Shown: positions 29,270 to 38,150 of the stretch, one piece after another | Position numbering within the stretch: the first letter of the stretch is position 1 | Layout: every line of letters begins with the position of its first letter | IMG/VR virus record: IMGVR_UViG_3300025000_000200 | Location: 1 to 42,477 of that record | Origin: a virus | DNA length: 42,477 bases | Strand: one strand, 5' to 3' | The notes under the pieces: model-generated | What the model saw: only the letters and a program-made list of their open reading frames with translations | What the model was told of the DNA's origin: nothing | Databases searched by the model: none | Made by a program: the position numbers and the translations under genes

Positions 29270-32251
29270 ATGAAATATATTGAATCTGACAAGATCTTAG
29301 AGGCTACCAGTCACGGACTGGATGTCTTCAGTCATTACTTCCCTGGAGAAGATTTAACCAATCCCAAACACAAGTTTAAGGAACGTAAAGACGAAAAATC
29401 AGCTTCGGCCCAGCTCGCACTATTTAAAGGACAATGGCGGATCACCGACTTTGGCAACCAATCGGTAATCAACAGCCTGAACTGCATTGCATACGTGATG
29501 TACCGCGAATCGCTGATGTATATCGATGCCCTGCGCTTCATCGAGGAAGTGATTGTTCGGCACGAAATCGAGAGCTCCGGGTTCAAAAAGCCAATTTATC
29601 AGGCTGAATACTCCTGGAGAGAAGTTGAAGCGACCGACAAAAAAGGGGAGTATGCTTTTGTTTATAAAGCCCATGCTTCGGATAAGGATCTGGCCGCAAT
29701 TGGCCGTTACGTTACCGCTGAATTGATCGAAGATTTTAAAATAAAGTCGGTTGAATCGTATTCGCTTTGTTCTTATTCTGATAAATATAAACGTGATATC
29801 GTCCACAATTTCAAGTCAACCGACGAATACCCGATTTTTGCGCTCGATGGCAGCGCCTTCAAAAAGATATACAAACCGCACGAACCGGATAAAAAATACC
29901 GTTTCAGCTATGCCGGAAAGAAACCCAGCAATTACATTTTTGGCCTCGACCGGCTGAAGCGTGTAGAGAATGAATTTGTTGATGAAAAAGGCGAATACAA
30001 CTACAAAGGATCGGAATACAAAACCCCGCACATTAAGGACCTGATCCGTTGTTCCGGTGAATCGGACGCGCTGAACCTGGCATCTATCGGATATCATGTT
30101 TACTGGCTTAATTCGGAATCGGCCAACCTCGATAAAGATGATTTCACAGAACTGGATGATATGTGCGAGAATCATTACCAGTTGATGGATCTGGACGATA
30201 CCGGCAAACGCATGGCCATGGAATTCGCGCATAAACACATGAACCTTTACACCATCCAGCTTCCGGAGTGGCTGAAGCTGAAAAAAGACTGGCGGGGAAA
30301 CCCGTGCAAGGATGTGAAGGATTTCATTAACATTGCCGGAGCCGATCAGGACGAAACGATGCACCAGTTTGGGGTATTGAAACGCCGGTCGTTCCAGATG
30401 AAATTCTGGCAAAAGAAGATCGAGGAAACCAAAGGCGTGAAAGTGGTGAACTATAACCTGAACCTGGAGAACTATTATTATTTTCTGGAATCGAACGGGT
30501 TTTATGTGACCGACTCGAAATACCACCGTAAAGCCGGTTACTGCTACGCTAAAATTGACGGAAAGACGGTGGAGCTGATCAACCCGGAACAAATTAAGAA
30601 GATCATCAAGCGTTTCACGAAGAACTGGATCCGGAGCAAGAACCTGCTCGATGAAGTGGCCATCCTGAATAAAATTAACTCGAGCAACCAGATCAGCGAA
30701 AACAACCTGCAGGAATTGCGCGAAATTGAACTGGAGTTCCGCAACCATAAAAAAGGATTGGAATGGCTGCATTTCAAGAACGGATCGCTCCGGATCACTC
30801 AGGATAAAATTGAGAAGGTGAAACACGATGAAGTCCCGAATTTTATCCTGGGAAAACTGGATGTGAACGATACCATCATTTCGCACCAGGTTGACCAAAA
30901 CATAAGGGTAGAGGAGAAACCTGCGATAGAAATTTTACCAACCGCAAAGTATGGCGCTTTACTTGACCGACTGAAGAATGCCCGAACCACCGAAGATCGC
31001 GAAAACATTAACGTAGAGCTGGCCAACTTCCCGGAGTTGGACCGATATCAGGTAACAATCAATGACGAAGAATTTATTTGGGTCCGCTTTCTGAAGGACC
31101 TGGCACATATTCACTGGCGCAAAGAGCTGGAAGATAAAGAAAAACTTAATGAGGAGGAGAAAAAGGAGCAGGATTTGCTGCTGGCGAACATCATGTTCGT
31201 GTCAGGTTACATCACGGCCCAATATAAGAACCCCGGAAAGCCGTGGCTGGCTTTCCTTCAGGACATCAAAATATCAGCCATTGGCCAGTCGGCAGGCCGC
31301 TCCGGAAAATCGCTCCTGACCGTGGCCATGAGCAAAATACGGCCTTCGTTTTACATCGGTGGCCGCCGAAAGGATATCACCGAAAAAACCGAGTTTATTT
31401 ACGACGGTTACACCCGGTTCCACAACTTTATTGAGGTTGACGATTTGTACGAATGGGCCGAGTTCAATTTTTTTTACACCCAGGTAACCGGTAAGCGCGA
31501 AGTAAACTCCAAGCATATTTCGAAACAGATATTGGATTACGACGAGTCGGGAAAAATGATTATCAGCTCAAATTTTGAACTTCCGAACACCGACAGCTCT
31601 ACCATTGCCCGGATACTGAACACCGCCGTATCTGATTATTACCACGAAAAAACCAAGTATAACGATTACCGCGAAAACCGCTCGCCATTGTCGAAATATG
31701 GCCGGATGCTGTTTGATGAATTCACCGAAGAGGAGTGGAACAAGTTTTACAATTTCATGGCCTACTGCATCCAACTGCAGATGCGCTTTTTCAAGATTCA
31801 GCCGCCAATGGCCAACCTCGAAAAACGGCAATTGCGCCGGTTGATGATCAAAGGGGTATCGAAAGACGAAGAATTCTTCAGATGGGCAAATACATACTTC
31901 TGTATTCCTCCTGATCCACGACCGGCCATCAGCCCCGAAGAGCATGGCTATTTCAACGTGATGATGATCCGCGAAACGGCATTTAAGCAATTTCGCGAAA
32001 GCCTGACCGACCTGCAGGGCAAAAAATACAAGTCGGGTCAATTTAAGCAATCGTTGGAAGCCTGGTGCGAATATTACGGTTACGAGCTTAACCCGATGCC
32101 GTTGTGTACCGGCAAAAATGCTGCTGAAGAGCGTCGAATACTCAAAACAATAGATAACAAAACAACAGAGTGTTTTTATATCTCAACTACACCGCTCCAG
32201 GTTGGCGCCGATGAACTCACGCCCGACGAAGAGGAAAAATTACCATTCTAA
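29270..32251 (+). CDS. Primase-helicase (Toprim plus P-loop helicase)
   Basis: A 993-residue replication protein. Residues 35-100 resemble the small domain preceding Toprim (KFKERKDEKSASAQLALFKG). Toprim motifs follow at about 263-310: GESDALNLASIG with the catalytic Glu264, and LMDLDDTGKR with the acidic DLDD. The C-terminal half has Walker A GQSAGRSGKSLL (about 671-682), Walker B HNFIEVDD (about 717-724), and the SF3-like IISSNFELP and later segments seen in D5-type phage helicases. It would unwind DNA and prime synthesis. The order Toprim then SF3 helicase is typical of Bacteroidetes temperate phages, which lack their own polymerase; none is visible here. Confidence 0.85.
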   Translation: MKYIESDKILEATSHGLDVFSHYFPGEDLTNPKHKFKERKDEKSASAQLALFKGQWRITDFGNQSVINSLNCIAYVMYRESLMYIDALRFIEEVIVRHEIESSGFKKPIYQAEYSWREVEATDKKGEYAFVYKAHASDKDLAAIGRYVTAELIEDFKIKSVESYSLCSYSDKYKRDIVHNFKSTDEYPIFALDGSAFKKIYKPHEPDKKYRFSYAGKKPSNYIFGLDRLKRVENEFVDEKGEYNYKGSEYKTPHIKDLIRCSGESDALNLASIGYHVYWLNSESANLDKDDFTELDDMCENHYQLMDLDDTGKRMAMEFAHKHMNLYTIQLPEWLKLKKDWRGNPCKDVKDFINIAGADQDETMHQFGVLKRRSFQMKFWQKKIEETKGVKVVNYNLNLENYYYFLESNGFYVTDSKYHRKAGYCYAKIDGKTVELINPEQIKKIIKRFTKNWIRSKNLLDEVAILNKINSSNQISENNLQELREIELEFRNHKKGLEWLHFKNGSLRITQDKIEKVKHDEVPNFILGKLDVNDTIISHQVDQNIRVEEKPAIEILPTAKYGALLDRLKNARTTEDRENINVELANFPELDRYQVTINDEEFIWVRFLKDLAHIHWRKELEDKEKLNEEEKKEQDLLLANIMFVSGYITAQYKNPGKPWLAFLQDIKISAIGQSAGRSGKSLLTVAMSKIRPSFYIGGRRKDITEKTEFIYDGYTRFHNFIEVDDLYEWAEFNFFYTQVTGKREVNSKHISKQILDYDESGKMIISSNFELPNTDSSTIARILNTAVSDYYHEKTKYNDYRENRSPLSKYGRMLFDEFTEEEWNKFYNFMAYCIQLQMRFFKIQPPMANLEKRQLRRLMIKGVSKDEEFFRWANTYFCIPPDPRPAISPEEHGYFNVMMIRETAFKQFRESLTDLQGKKYKSGQFKQSLEAWCEYYGYELNPMPLCTGKNAAEERRILKTIDNKTTECFYISTTPLQVGADELTPDEEEKLPF

Positions 32252-32262
32252 ACGAGTTAATT

Positions 32263-32694
32263 ATGCGCAATAGAACTTCAAAAGGGATAAAAGTTATCTG
32301 GACTCAGGAAATGATTGATACGCTGAAGAATAAATTTCCGATTGAGTATAATAAGTATCTCGCCATTTCACTTGGCGTAAGTATCCGCACATTAATAAGA
32401 AAGGCCAGGGAACTGAAAATTGATAAAGAACCTGGATTCCTTGAAATAAGACGAGGCGAGATTTCACGTCTGGCTAGCGCATTTCGGCCACCAAATCCAA
32501 CCAAAGGATTGAAAGGCTGGAGCGTACCCAATAGCGAAGCATCAAGGTTTAAACCGGGCAATATTTCACCAATGGCTGTAAGTTGGGTGGTGAGAGATAA
32601 AGTGCGTAAATCGAGGTTAAAAACCATTGAAGCTGAACGATACAGGATCAGGGAGGGATTAGATACGATAACCAAGTTAAAATTAAAAATATGA
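32263..32694 (+). CDS. HTH protein (putative DNA-binding regulator)
   Basis: A 143-residue basic protein. The N-terminal half reads like a helix-turn-helix (WTQEMIDTLKNKFPIEYNKY, then LAISLGVSIRTLIRKARELK). The second half contains ASAFRPPNPTKGLKGW and SRFKPGNISPM, the kind of linker found in NUMOD-type proteins near HNH endonucleases, but no nuclease motif follows. Lying in the early operon directly after the primase, it is another candidate regulator. It overlaps the next gene by four bases. Confidence 0.6.
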   Translation: MRNRTSKGIKVIWTQEMIDTLKNKFPIEYNKYLAISLGVSIRTLIRKARELKIDKEPGFLEIRRGEISRLASAFRPPNPTKGLKGWSVPNSEASRFKPGNISPMAVSWVVRDKVRKSRLKTIEAERYRIREGLDTITKLKLKI

Positions 32695-33098
32695 AATCAA
32701 CATGTTCATGCTGCGGAAAGCCGCTGGAAGATCCTTTTTCAGTTTCCATAGGAATTGGCCCGGTTTGCCGGGTAGCAAAAAAACTGAAAGAACTGGCCGA
32801 TAAATCTGGCAACCTGTTTGCCAATCGTGCTGAGTATGAATATGGCATTCAGGGTGAAGTAATCTGGATTACAGACGAATTGGGAATGAAGTCGGTAACC
32901 AATGATATGGGCAGCATTCTGGCCGATATCATCCGGGAAGAAAAGATTGATCTGTGCCGGTACAAAATTATGTACTGCGATTCTCAAGGCGTTTGGGATG
33001 GTGTTCGGATTGGCCCATCCGGGAACGTCCAGTTCTTGCCGATCGGAGAAGTGAAGTTGCACCATGCCAAACAGAAATTAATTGAAATGACATTTTAA
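32691..33098 (+). CDS. Zinc-ribbon protein with CxxCGKxL...GxGPxC N-terminus
   Basis: A 135-residue protein. Residues 5-28 read CSCCGKPLEDPFSVSIGIGP followed by VC, the short treble-clef-like zinc motif (C-x2-C-G-K-x-L then G-x-G-P-x-C) that is frequent in phage early proteins. The remainder is a small alpha/beta domain with VIWITDELGMKSVTNDM. The function is unknown. It overlaps the preceding gene by four bases and the next starts two bases after its stop. Confidence 0.7.
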   Translation: MKSTCSCCGKPLEDPFSVSIGIGPVCRVAKKLKELADKSGNLFANRAEYEYGIQGEVIWITDELGMKSVTNDMGSILADIIREEKIDLCRYKIMYCDSQGVWDGVRIGPSGNVQFLPIGEVKLHHAKQKLIEMTF

Positions 33099-33099
33099 T

Positions 33100-33312
33100 A
33101 TGATCGTTAAATTTCATGTACTCCAGCGCGATGATGAGACCGGCGAAACCCGGCACTGGCCAATTTTTACCCAGGAATGGGGTTTAATCATGGTTGGTCA
33201 GCAAATAACCTTTGCAGGGGTTCGTTACCAGATTTATGAAACTGAGTGGCTGGATATGAAAGAAGGGGTGTTAAAGGTCGTTTGTTTAGAGATACCGGGG
33301 CCAGTGGAATAA
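33100..33312 (+). CDS. Small beta protein, unknown
   Basis: A 70-residue protein starting two bases after the zinc-ribbon gene. It reads as a single beta sheet domain (MIVKFHVLQRDDETGETRHW, VGQQITFAGVRYQIYETEWL, VLKVVCLEI). No match is recalled. It is probably part of the same early operon. Confidence 0.6.
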   Translation: MIVKFHVLQRDDETGETRHWPIFTQEWGLIMVGQQITFAGVRYQIYETEWLDMKEGVLKVVCLEIPGPVE

Positions 33313-33343
33313 CGGATTTGATAATTTACTTAATATCAAAAAT

Positions 33344-33682
33344 ATGGATGAAAAGATAAACCAGGTTGCTGGATTAATTTGTGCAACAAAGTTGACATTT
33401 GAACAAACCGTTGAATTACTACGAGATTTAATGGAAACACCGGAATTTAAAAAACAGTTTAGAGCAACTATTTTCGACGAAAAAATCCTGATTACAACAC
33501 AAAACAACAACAAAGAGGCATTTGAGGCCAAAATTAAAGCCAAACACGAAATAAAAATAGGATGGCACGACTGGATTGAAACAGAAGAAAATTCATTGAA
33601 TTATTATGAGTGTTGTGGAATTTTATTGCTTTTTGGTGTCAATCCGCCTGAATATAAGGAGTTGTTCACTTTGTTAGCCTGA
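33344..33682 (+). CDS. Small protein, last of the early operon
   Basis: A 112-residue protein with a helical N-terminal half (INQVAGLICATKLTFEQTVE) and a C-terminal half with YYECCGILLLFGVNPPEYKE. No family is recognised. It is followed by an attC-like hairpin and a terminator, which set the end of the early transcript. Confidence 0.6.
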   Translation: MDEKINQVAGLICATKLTFEQTVELLRDLMETPEFKKQFRATIFDEKILITTQNNNKEAFEAKIKAKHEIKIGWHDWIETEENSLNYYECCGILLLFGVNPPEYKELFTLLA

Positions 33683-33683
33683 C

Positions 33684-33745
33684 CGCTAACGAAGGGATAT
33701 ACGCAGTTTGACACAGGAGAATTGACGTATATCCCACGATTAGCG
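33684..33745. repeat. Imperfect long hairpin, attC-like
   Basis: CGCTAACGAAGGGATATACG (33684-33703) pairs with CGTATATCCCACGATTAGCG (33726-33745) at 16 of 20 positions, with the four mismatches clustered in the middle, around a 22-nt loop. The arrangement (outer arms containing CTAA and TTAG, an unpaired spacer, then an inner stem) resembles folded integron attC sites, but the outer arms do not fit the strict attC consensus (GTTRRRY). Confidence 0.4.
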
Positions 33746-33775
33746 AATTCGGAGCGACACACCAACACATTTTAT

Positions 33776-33804
33776 AATCCTGATCGGAAAACGGTCAGGA
33801 TTTT
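33776..33804 (+). terminator. Terminator of the early operon
   Basis: AATCCTGA (33776-33783) pairs with TCAGGATT (33795-33802) and is followed by TTG and TTT. It lies about 95 nt after the last early gene. Confidence 0.7.
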
Positions 33805-33805
33805 G

Positions 33806-34347
33806 TGTTTTATGCCACCCTGAAGCGCTTGGTTTGTTCCCGCAGGTAGTATTCAATAGCACGCCGAAGGACATATAACTAAAAATTTAGTTGGTTTTTG
33901 CCCTGCCGTTCCCTTCCCTTTAACCCTAATTTTTAATATATATTTGTAATCTGTAATTTTATATATATTATTCGAAGAATCAACAAGATACAGGATTACA
34001 AAAAAATTACAAACTCAATTTTTGTTTGTAATTTTTAAAATGAGAAGGACAGGCAAGTGGCATCTAAGAGCAAAAATTACAAAAATTACAAATAAAACAG
34101 TGTTTTGTAATTGCTGATAATCAGAGCATTACAAAACAGTATCAAATAGGTTTGTAATTTGTAATTAACTTATTATTAGTACTTTATACCATGCAAAATA
34201 CCTAAATTACAAATTTTTTCTGTTTTTAGCGAAAAAAATAGGGGTATGGTTTTTTTGCTGTTTCTTTTAACAAAATAAATAGTAGATTTGAAACAGCTTT
34301 AATCACCGGTTTAAAAAAGTAAATTTTAACCCGTGACACTATAAGCT
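33806..34347. other. AT-rich non-coding region with TTGTAAT motif cluster
   Basis: No gene is seen in this 540-bp gap. Between 33944 and 34212 lie eleven exact copies of TTGTAAT, five on the plus strand (33944, 34026, 34105, 34152, 34159) and six inverted as ATTACAA (33995, 34006, 34076, 34085, 34128, 34206), plus CTGTAAT at 33951. Dense short motifs in AT-rich DNA suggest an iteron-type replication origin or a multi-site binding region for a regulator. A TAnnTTTG box follows at 34283. Confidence 0.6.
34283..34290 (+). promoter_or_regulatory. Candidate promoter of the gene at 34348
   Basis: TAGATTTG is a perfect TAnnTTTG -7 box. A TTTG lies upstream with a 25-nt gap, longer than the usual 19-21, so the -33 element is uncertain. 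Confidence 0.4.
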
Positions 34348-34872
34348 ATGCTCAAAAATGTAAACCTCCAGACCAAACCCAAAATTACCATTTCAATTTC
34401 TGAAGTACTCGAAGCCTGGTGCCGTTATGTATTCGATACTCCCATCAGTCAGAAAGAAATTATCCTCCGCAGAACTCATGCAATTGGAAAACTGATTTAT
34501 TCCAAAGTTTCAGTTTCGTATGTTCCGGTAAAGAAGTCCTGTCTCGATCGCCAGGTAACTATTATTTTGCCGGTACACAACACGAACCATCATGCTTTAA
34601 AAAATCATTTTTTGCACATCGACAATTTTGCCCAGGAACAAATTCAGGATGGACTGGATTATGAGTTCAGAAAATGGATACAGCAGCGGTTTGAACGTGG
34701 ATATGAAAAGGGTTTCGATCAGAAGCAAATTATTGAAGCTATCCTCCGCGGATTAAACCTCCGGAATAATGCAGCGAATTTTGATGCAATCAAAAAAAAT
34801 GATTACCGAAACAGGCGCAGATCAGAGGAAAAACGGTTTAAAGAGCTTCTAACGCTCTGTATATGTGAGTAA
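34348..34872 (+). CDS. Basic protein after the iteron-like region, possible DNA-binding protein
   Basis: A 174-residue, highly basic protein that I do not recognise. It opens with ISISEVLEAWCRYVFDTPIS, followed by an Arg/His-rich central region (LRRTHAIGKLIYSK) and an Arg-rich C-terminus (NDYRNRRRSEEKRFKELL). Net charge and position directly downstream of the TTGTAAT cluster make it a candidate for binding those sites, which is inference. It is transcribed from a TAnnTTTG promoter and not from a late promoter copy. Confidence 0.55.
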   Translation: MLKNVNLQTKPKITISISEVLEAWCRYVFDTPISQKEIILRRTHAIGKLIYSKVSVSYVPVKKSCLDRQVTIILPVHNTNHHALKNHFLHIDNFAQEQIQDGLDYEFRKWIQQRFERGYEKGFDQKQIIEAILRGLNLRNNAANFDAIKKNDYRNRRRSEEKRFKELLTLCICE

Positions 34873-34926
34873 TATAAAATAAGTTAATTATTTTGACCGA
34901 AAACAGTTGTAAAAACTATTAAACGA

Positions 34927-35298
34927 ATGACAGTTATGGCAAATAGCAAAGTAATTACAAAGCTCGAATATCGGTTTAAAGGAGTGGTCGATTTTATAGA
35001 AATGTCATTTACTAACTACCCTGATCCGATCTCCAGGACATCAGAAAATACAAAAGCAGGAATCATCTTCACAGATATATTAACATTTAAAACTCCAAAG
35101 TGTACCGATGAAACCGATTCGCTACTAAAATCGTTGGCTTCGCATCTCACAATATGGCAGGTAAGCTATTCGGATGATACGGTTGATGCTATCGGAACCG
35201 ACGAACTTCCGGCCCGATTAAAATTCGTTAGGATGAACGGTGGCCAACCTGGTAATTACAACGGATACGAAATAAGCGTTCAGGCTAAAAGCGTTTGA
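34927..35298 (+). CDS. Small protein upstream of the head operon
   Basis: A 123-residue beta-rich protein. The first ATG is at 34927; the in-frame ATG at 34936 (MANSKVITKLEYRF) is equally plausible. It shows alternating strands (VITKLEYRFKGVVDFIEMSF; NTKAGIIFTDILTFKTPK) and a C-terminal RMNGGQPGNYNGYEIS. It may be a virion or decoration protein because the head genes follow. No family is recognised. The next gene has its own candidate promoter. Confidence 0.55.
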   Translation: MTVMANSKVITKLEYRFKGVVDFIEMSFTNYPDPISRTSENTKAGIIFTDILTFKTPKCTDETDSLLKSLASHLTIWQVSYSDDTVDAIGTDELPARLKFVRMNGGQPGNYNGYEISVQAKSV

Positions 35299-35321
35299 TA
35301 AAACGTTTGTTTAGTAATTAC

Positions 35322-35358
35322 ACGTCCTTTTTAACAGGTGCTAACCTGATTAAAATTG
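35322..35358 (+). promoter_or_regulatory. Candidate late promoter, copy 6 (head operon)
   Basis: ACGTCCTTTTTAA is followed by TAAAATTG (35351-35358), 26 nt from the T of TCCTTT, preserving the invariant distance. CAGGT-GCTA-ACCTG forms a small hairpin in the spacer. The downstream ATG (35362) is only four bases after the box, so the mRNA may be nearly leaderless. Confidence 0.5.
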
Positions 35359-35361
35359 GAT

Positions 35362-36585
35362 ATGATTAATTACGCACTCATAAAATCAATTCTTTCCGAA
35401 GCCTGGGCCATCGACGAACAGTCGATTGAAATGATGATGCCAATGATTGACGGGTTGTTTAATCCTAATATGGCATTTGAACCCGGAAAACCAAACTTAC
35501 CTGAAGCCCGGGTAAGTTCTTCTAATTCATCCGGAAGCTCCAGAAATGTAAATGTGATTACTATTTCAGGCAGTTTAACCAAAGATGACCAGTTTTGTGG
35601 CCCGGCCGGTATGGCAACTATTGGAAACTGGATCCTCGAGGCTGATGCCTCAGAAAATGTTGATTCGATTGTTTTACGAATCGATTCGCCAGGAGGAACA
35701 GTGGCCGGAACTGAGGAATTGGGAAACATCATTAAGAACACAAAAAAACCAATCGTAGCTTTTATTGAAGATCTTGGATGTAGTGCAGCCTATTGGCTTG
35801 CATGTAACGCTGATGAGATTATTGCCAATAATACAACTGCCATAGTTGGCAGCATTGGAGTATTAGTGTCGTTTGCCGATGTTCAACCGATGTGGGAAGC
35901 CAAAGGCGTGAAATTTCACAAGGTAGCCGCTCCGCAGAGTGAAGAAAAAACCAGCATGTTCGACAAGCTAAAGGCCGGTGATTATGCGCAGTACAAAAAT
36001 GAGGTGCTGAAACCATTGGCAGAAAAGTTTATTGGTGTGGTTACCGCAAACCGTCCGGGACTGGATGAGAAAAAATACTGCACCGGTCGGACCTTCTTTG
36101 CCAAAGATGTAGTTGGTGATTTGATTGATTCCATTGGATCACTCGACCAAGCCATTCAAACCGCCGCAAATTTATCCGTTAAATCACCTTCCGGATCTCC
36201 TGAAGGTAAAATAGAGCAAACAAAGTTTTTTATCATGAAATATCCAAAACTGGCGAAAGCCGCAGGTGTAGAGTCGTTCGAAGCAATTGACGACACCATT
36301 GACTTAACGGCTGAAATGGCCGAAGCTGTTGAAACTGCATTAACTGCAGCCGAAACGGCAGCAACCGACCTAGCGGCTCGTACCGCAGAACTAGCAACAT
36401 CTGAACAGGCTGTTGCTGATGCTAACCTTACCATCCAACAGTTAACAGCTCGCGTTACTGAGCTTGAAGCCGGACCGGGTGCAAAATCTGCTATTGCAGT
36501 TACTGAAGGTGATGCAGTGGCTGATGAACCAATCACTGATTTCCGTGGTGCATTTGCTGAAGCAAATAAATTCAAAACCAAATAA
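35362..36585 (+). CDS. S49-family head maturation protease with C-terminal scaffold region
   Basis: A 407-residue protein; I use the ATG at 35362, as the longer frame begins with TTG within the candidate promoter. The protease half has VLRIDSPGGTVAGTEELGNI (about 104-123), and DLGCSAAYWLACNADEIIAN (about 137-156) with the Ser nucleophile at about 141; this is the ClpP/SppA-like fold of S49 phage proteases. The C-terminal 120 residues are Ala/Glu/Thr coiled coil (ETALTAAETAATDLAARTAE). An in-frame ATG at 36235 (MKYPKLAKAAGVE) could yield a scaffold-only product, as in lambda C/Nu3 or Mu I/Z. It would process head proteins during capsid assembly. Confidence 0.82.
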   Translation: MINYALIKSILSEAWAIDEQSIEMMMPMIDGLFNPNMAFEPGKPNLPEARVSSSNSSGSSRNVNVITISGSLTKDDQFCGPAGMATIGNWILEADASENVDSIVLRIDSPGGTVAGTEELGNIIKNTKKPIVAFIEDLGCSAAYWLACNADEIIANNTTAIVGSIGVLVSFADVQPMWEAKGVKFHKVAAPQSEEKTSMFDKLKAGDYAQYKNEVLKPLAEKFIGVVTANRPGLDEKKYCTGRTFFAKDVVGDLIDSIGSLDQAIQTAANLSVKSPSGSPEGKIEQTKFFIMKYPKLAKAAGVESFEAIDDTIDLTAEMAEAVETALTAAETAATDLAARTAELATSEQAVADANLTIQQLTARVTELEAGPGAKSAIAVTEGDAVADEPITDFRGAFAEANKFKTK

Positions 36586-36597
36586 TTTTTAAACGAG

Positions 36598-37548
36598 ATG
36601 GCTATTAACATTAATGCTGAACTGATTGCAGCCGGTACCAAATACCGGAAGGAGTTACTGGCGATGCCGGTTGCTGCTTTGGCTGAACTGCTGGCCCACA
36701 TGACCCTTAAAACGGGTATTCAGGGTAAGGAAGTTGGAGGCGAACTTCTTACTGATGCTGAACTTCGCCCATATCGGACGGCTAAAGATGCCACCGACAA
36801 TACCTCTATCGTTCCTTACGAATGGGAAACATTTTTGGGCGATGTAGTTAAAGAGTTTGATCCGAATGCAATTTTGGGAACTCTGTACACCGAACTGACT
36901 GCCAAAAAACCAACTGAGCGCGAAATCGCAAAGAAGGTGGCCATGCGTATGGCTGAAAAAGTTGGTGAAGCTTTGTATAACAATGCTTTCAGCGCTGTTC
37001 GTAATGCTGCCGGTAATGCTACGGTTGATCTGTTCAACGGTTTCGATACCCTGACTGCTGCTGCTATTACTGCCACAACCGTATCGGCTGCAAAAGGTAA
37101 CTATGTTACTTTAGTTGCAACTCCAACCACTGTTGCTAACGTTGGCGACCAACTGAAAGCCTTCTGGCGTGGTTGTGATAAGATGCTGAAACGTCAGAAA
37201 ACCAAACTATTCGTTCCGGTTTCCATCCGCGAAATGTACGAAGATTGGTATCAGACTGAATTCGGAACTGCTCCTTTCAATTCAGACTTCAAGCAACGCG
37301 TGTTGGTTGGAACTGATGGTAAATGCGAAATTGTTGGATTGGACAACATGGAAGGTGGAGATTACTGGTACCTGACCGTTAAGGAAAACATGAAAATTGG
37401 TGTTGACCAGGAATCTGACAAGGAAAATGTAAGGATCCGCGAATGCGATAACCCAAAAATGGTTCAGTTCTTCATGATGGCCTATTTTGGTGTTGGTTTC
37501 GATACTCTTAACAAAGAGTTCCTCAAAGTAGCTAAATACACTGTTTAA
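36598..37548 (+). CDS. Major capsid protein
   Basis: A 316-residue protein starting 12 bases after the protease/scaffold gene. N-terminal helix and loop (ININAELIAAGTKYRKELLA) lead to the body with VPYEWETFLGDVVKEFDP, and then the later parts FVPVSIREMYEDWYQTEFG and GLDNMEGGDYWYLTVKENM, patterns of HK97-fold capsid proteins in Bacteroidetes phages. Size fits a mature HK97-type subunit. Codon use is strongly biased to a few Bacteroidota-preferred codons, as expected for an abundant protein. It is encoded next to the protease and small virion genes. Confidence 0.82.
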   Translation: MAININAELIAAGTKYRKELLAMPVAALAELLAHMTLKTGIQGKEVGGELLTDAELRPYRTAKDATDNTSIVPYEWETFLGDVVKEFDPNAILGTLYTELTAKKPTEREIAKKVAMRMAEKVGEALYNNAFSAVRNAAGNATVDLFNGFDTLTAAAITATTVSAAKGNYVTLVATPTTVANVGDQLKAFWRGCDKMLKRQKTKLFVPVSIREMYEDWYQTEFGTAPFNSDFKQRVLVGTDGKCEIVGLDNMEGGDYWYLTVKENMKIGVDQESDKENVRIRECDNPKMVQFFMMAYFGVGFDTLNKEFLKVAKYTV

Positions 37549-37565
37549 TCGAAAGGAACTGAATT

Positions 37566-38150
37566 ATGGCTGGAATTTTTGAAAGTTTACCATGGGCCGA
37601 CGGGAAAATAAACCCGTCGGGCATCAAAACCGAAGTCTTTTTTATCCCTAAAACCGATATCGCCACATTCCCGGCAATGACAGCTACGCCTACAACGGCT
37701 GCTGCCAATGTTAGCCTGGATGGTGATTTCGTGTTGGTAGTTGGTAAAACTTGGAAACGGTTATACTCTACCCAGGGCAAAGGGAAAGTTGATTTTGAAC
37801 CGATTGGTGAAAAAGACTGCAAAATGTTCACAGTGAAAGGAAGCTTCAGCTTTCCGGATCTGGACAATGCTTCTAAAAACCTCGCAAAAAGCGCTGTTAA
37901 TGCCAACGTAATTTACGTGGTTTGCCTTCCTCACGAATCTGAAAAGAGGTATGTGGTAATTGGTGACAATTATTACGATGTAACAACCAATGTTAAAGGT
38001 TCGAGCGGCGATGCTCCCGGATCGGCCAAAGGTGTAACCATCGAAGTTGAAGCTCCTGCAACCACTCCACTGCCAAACTACACCGGAGACATTGTACTCT
38101 CTGATGGTACGCTTGATTGTGCAACCGGAATTTTTACCGCTACTCCGTAA
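37566..38150 (+). CDS. Probable virion protein next to the capsid gene
   Basis: A 194-residue beta-rich protein with its own Shine-Dalgarno-like AAGGAACTG. Residues 1-110 contain VSLDGDFVLVVGKTWKRLYS and KMFTVKGSFSFPDLD; the C-terminal 40 residues are a Thr/Pro-rich Ig-like or linker segment. It lies directly after the capsid gene and before a strong terminator, so it is probably abundant: a decoration protein or tail-tube protein. I cannot decide between the two. Confidence 0.6.
   Translation: MAGIFESLPWADGKINPSGIKTEVFFIPKTDIATFPAMTATPTTAAANVSLDGDFVLVVGKTWKRLYSTQGKGKVDFEPIGEKDCKMFTVKGSFSFPDLDNASKNLAKSAVNANVIYVVCLPHESEKRYVVIGDNYYDVTTNVKGSSGDAPGSAKGVTIEVEAPATTPLPNYTGDIVLSDGTLDCATGIFTATP

Noticed and set aside
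29816-30898. 360-residue minus-strand open frame
   Set aside because: It lies entirely antisense to the primase-helicase, and its composition (many Phe, Val, His) is what a shadow frame of a Lys/Glu-rich gene gives.
33806-34347. CRISPR array in the repeat-rich region
   Set aside because: The repeats are 7-mers on both strands at irregular spacing; there are no 25-40-nt direct repeats with spacers, and no cas genes are present.
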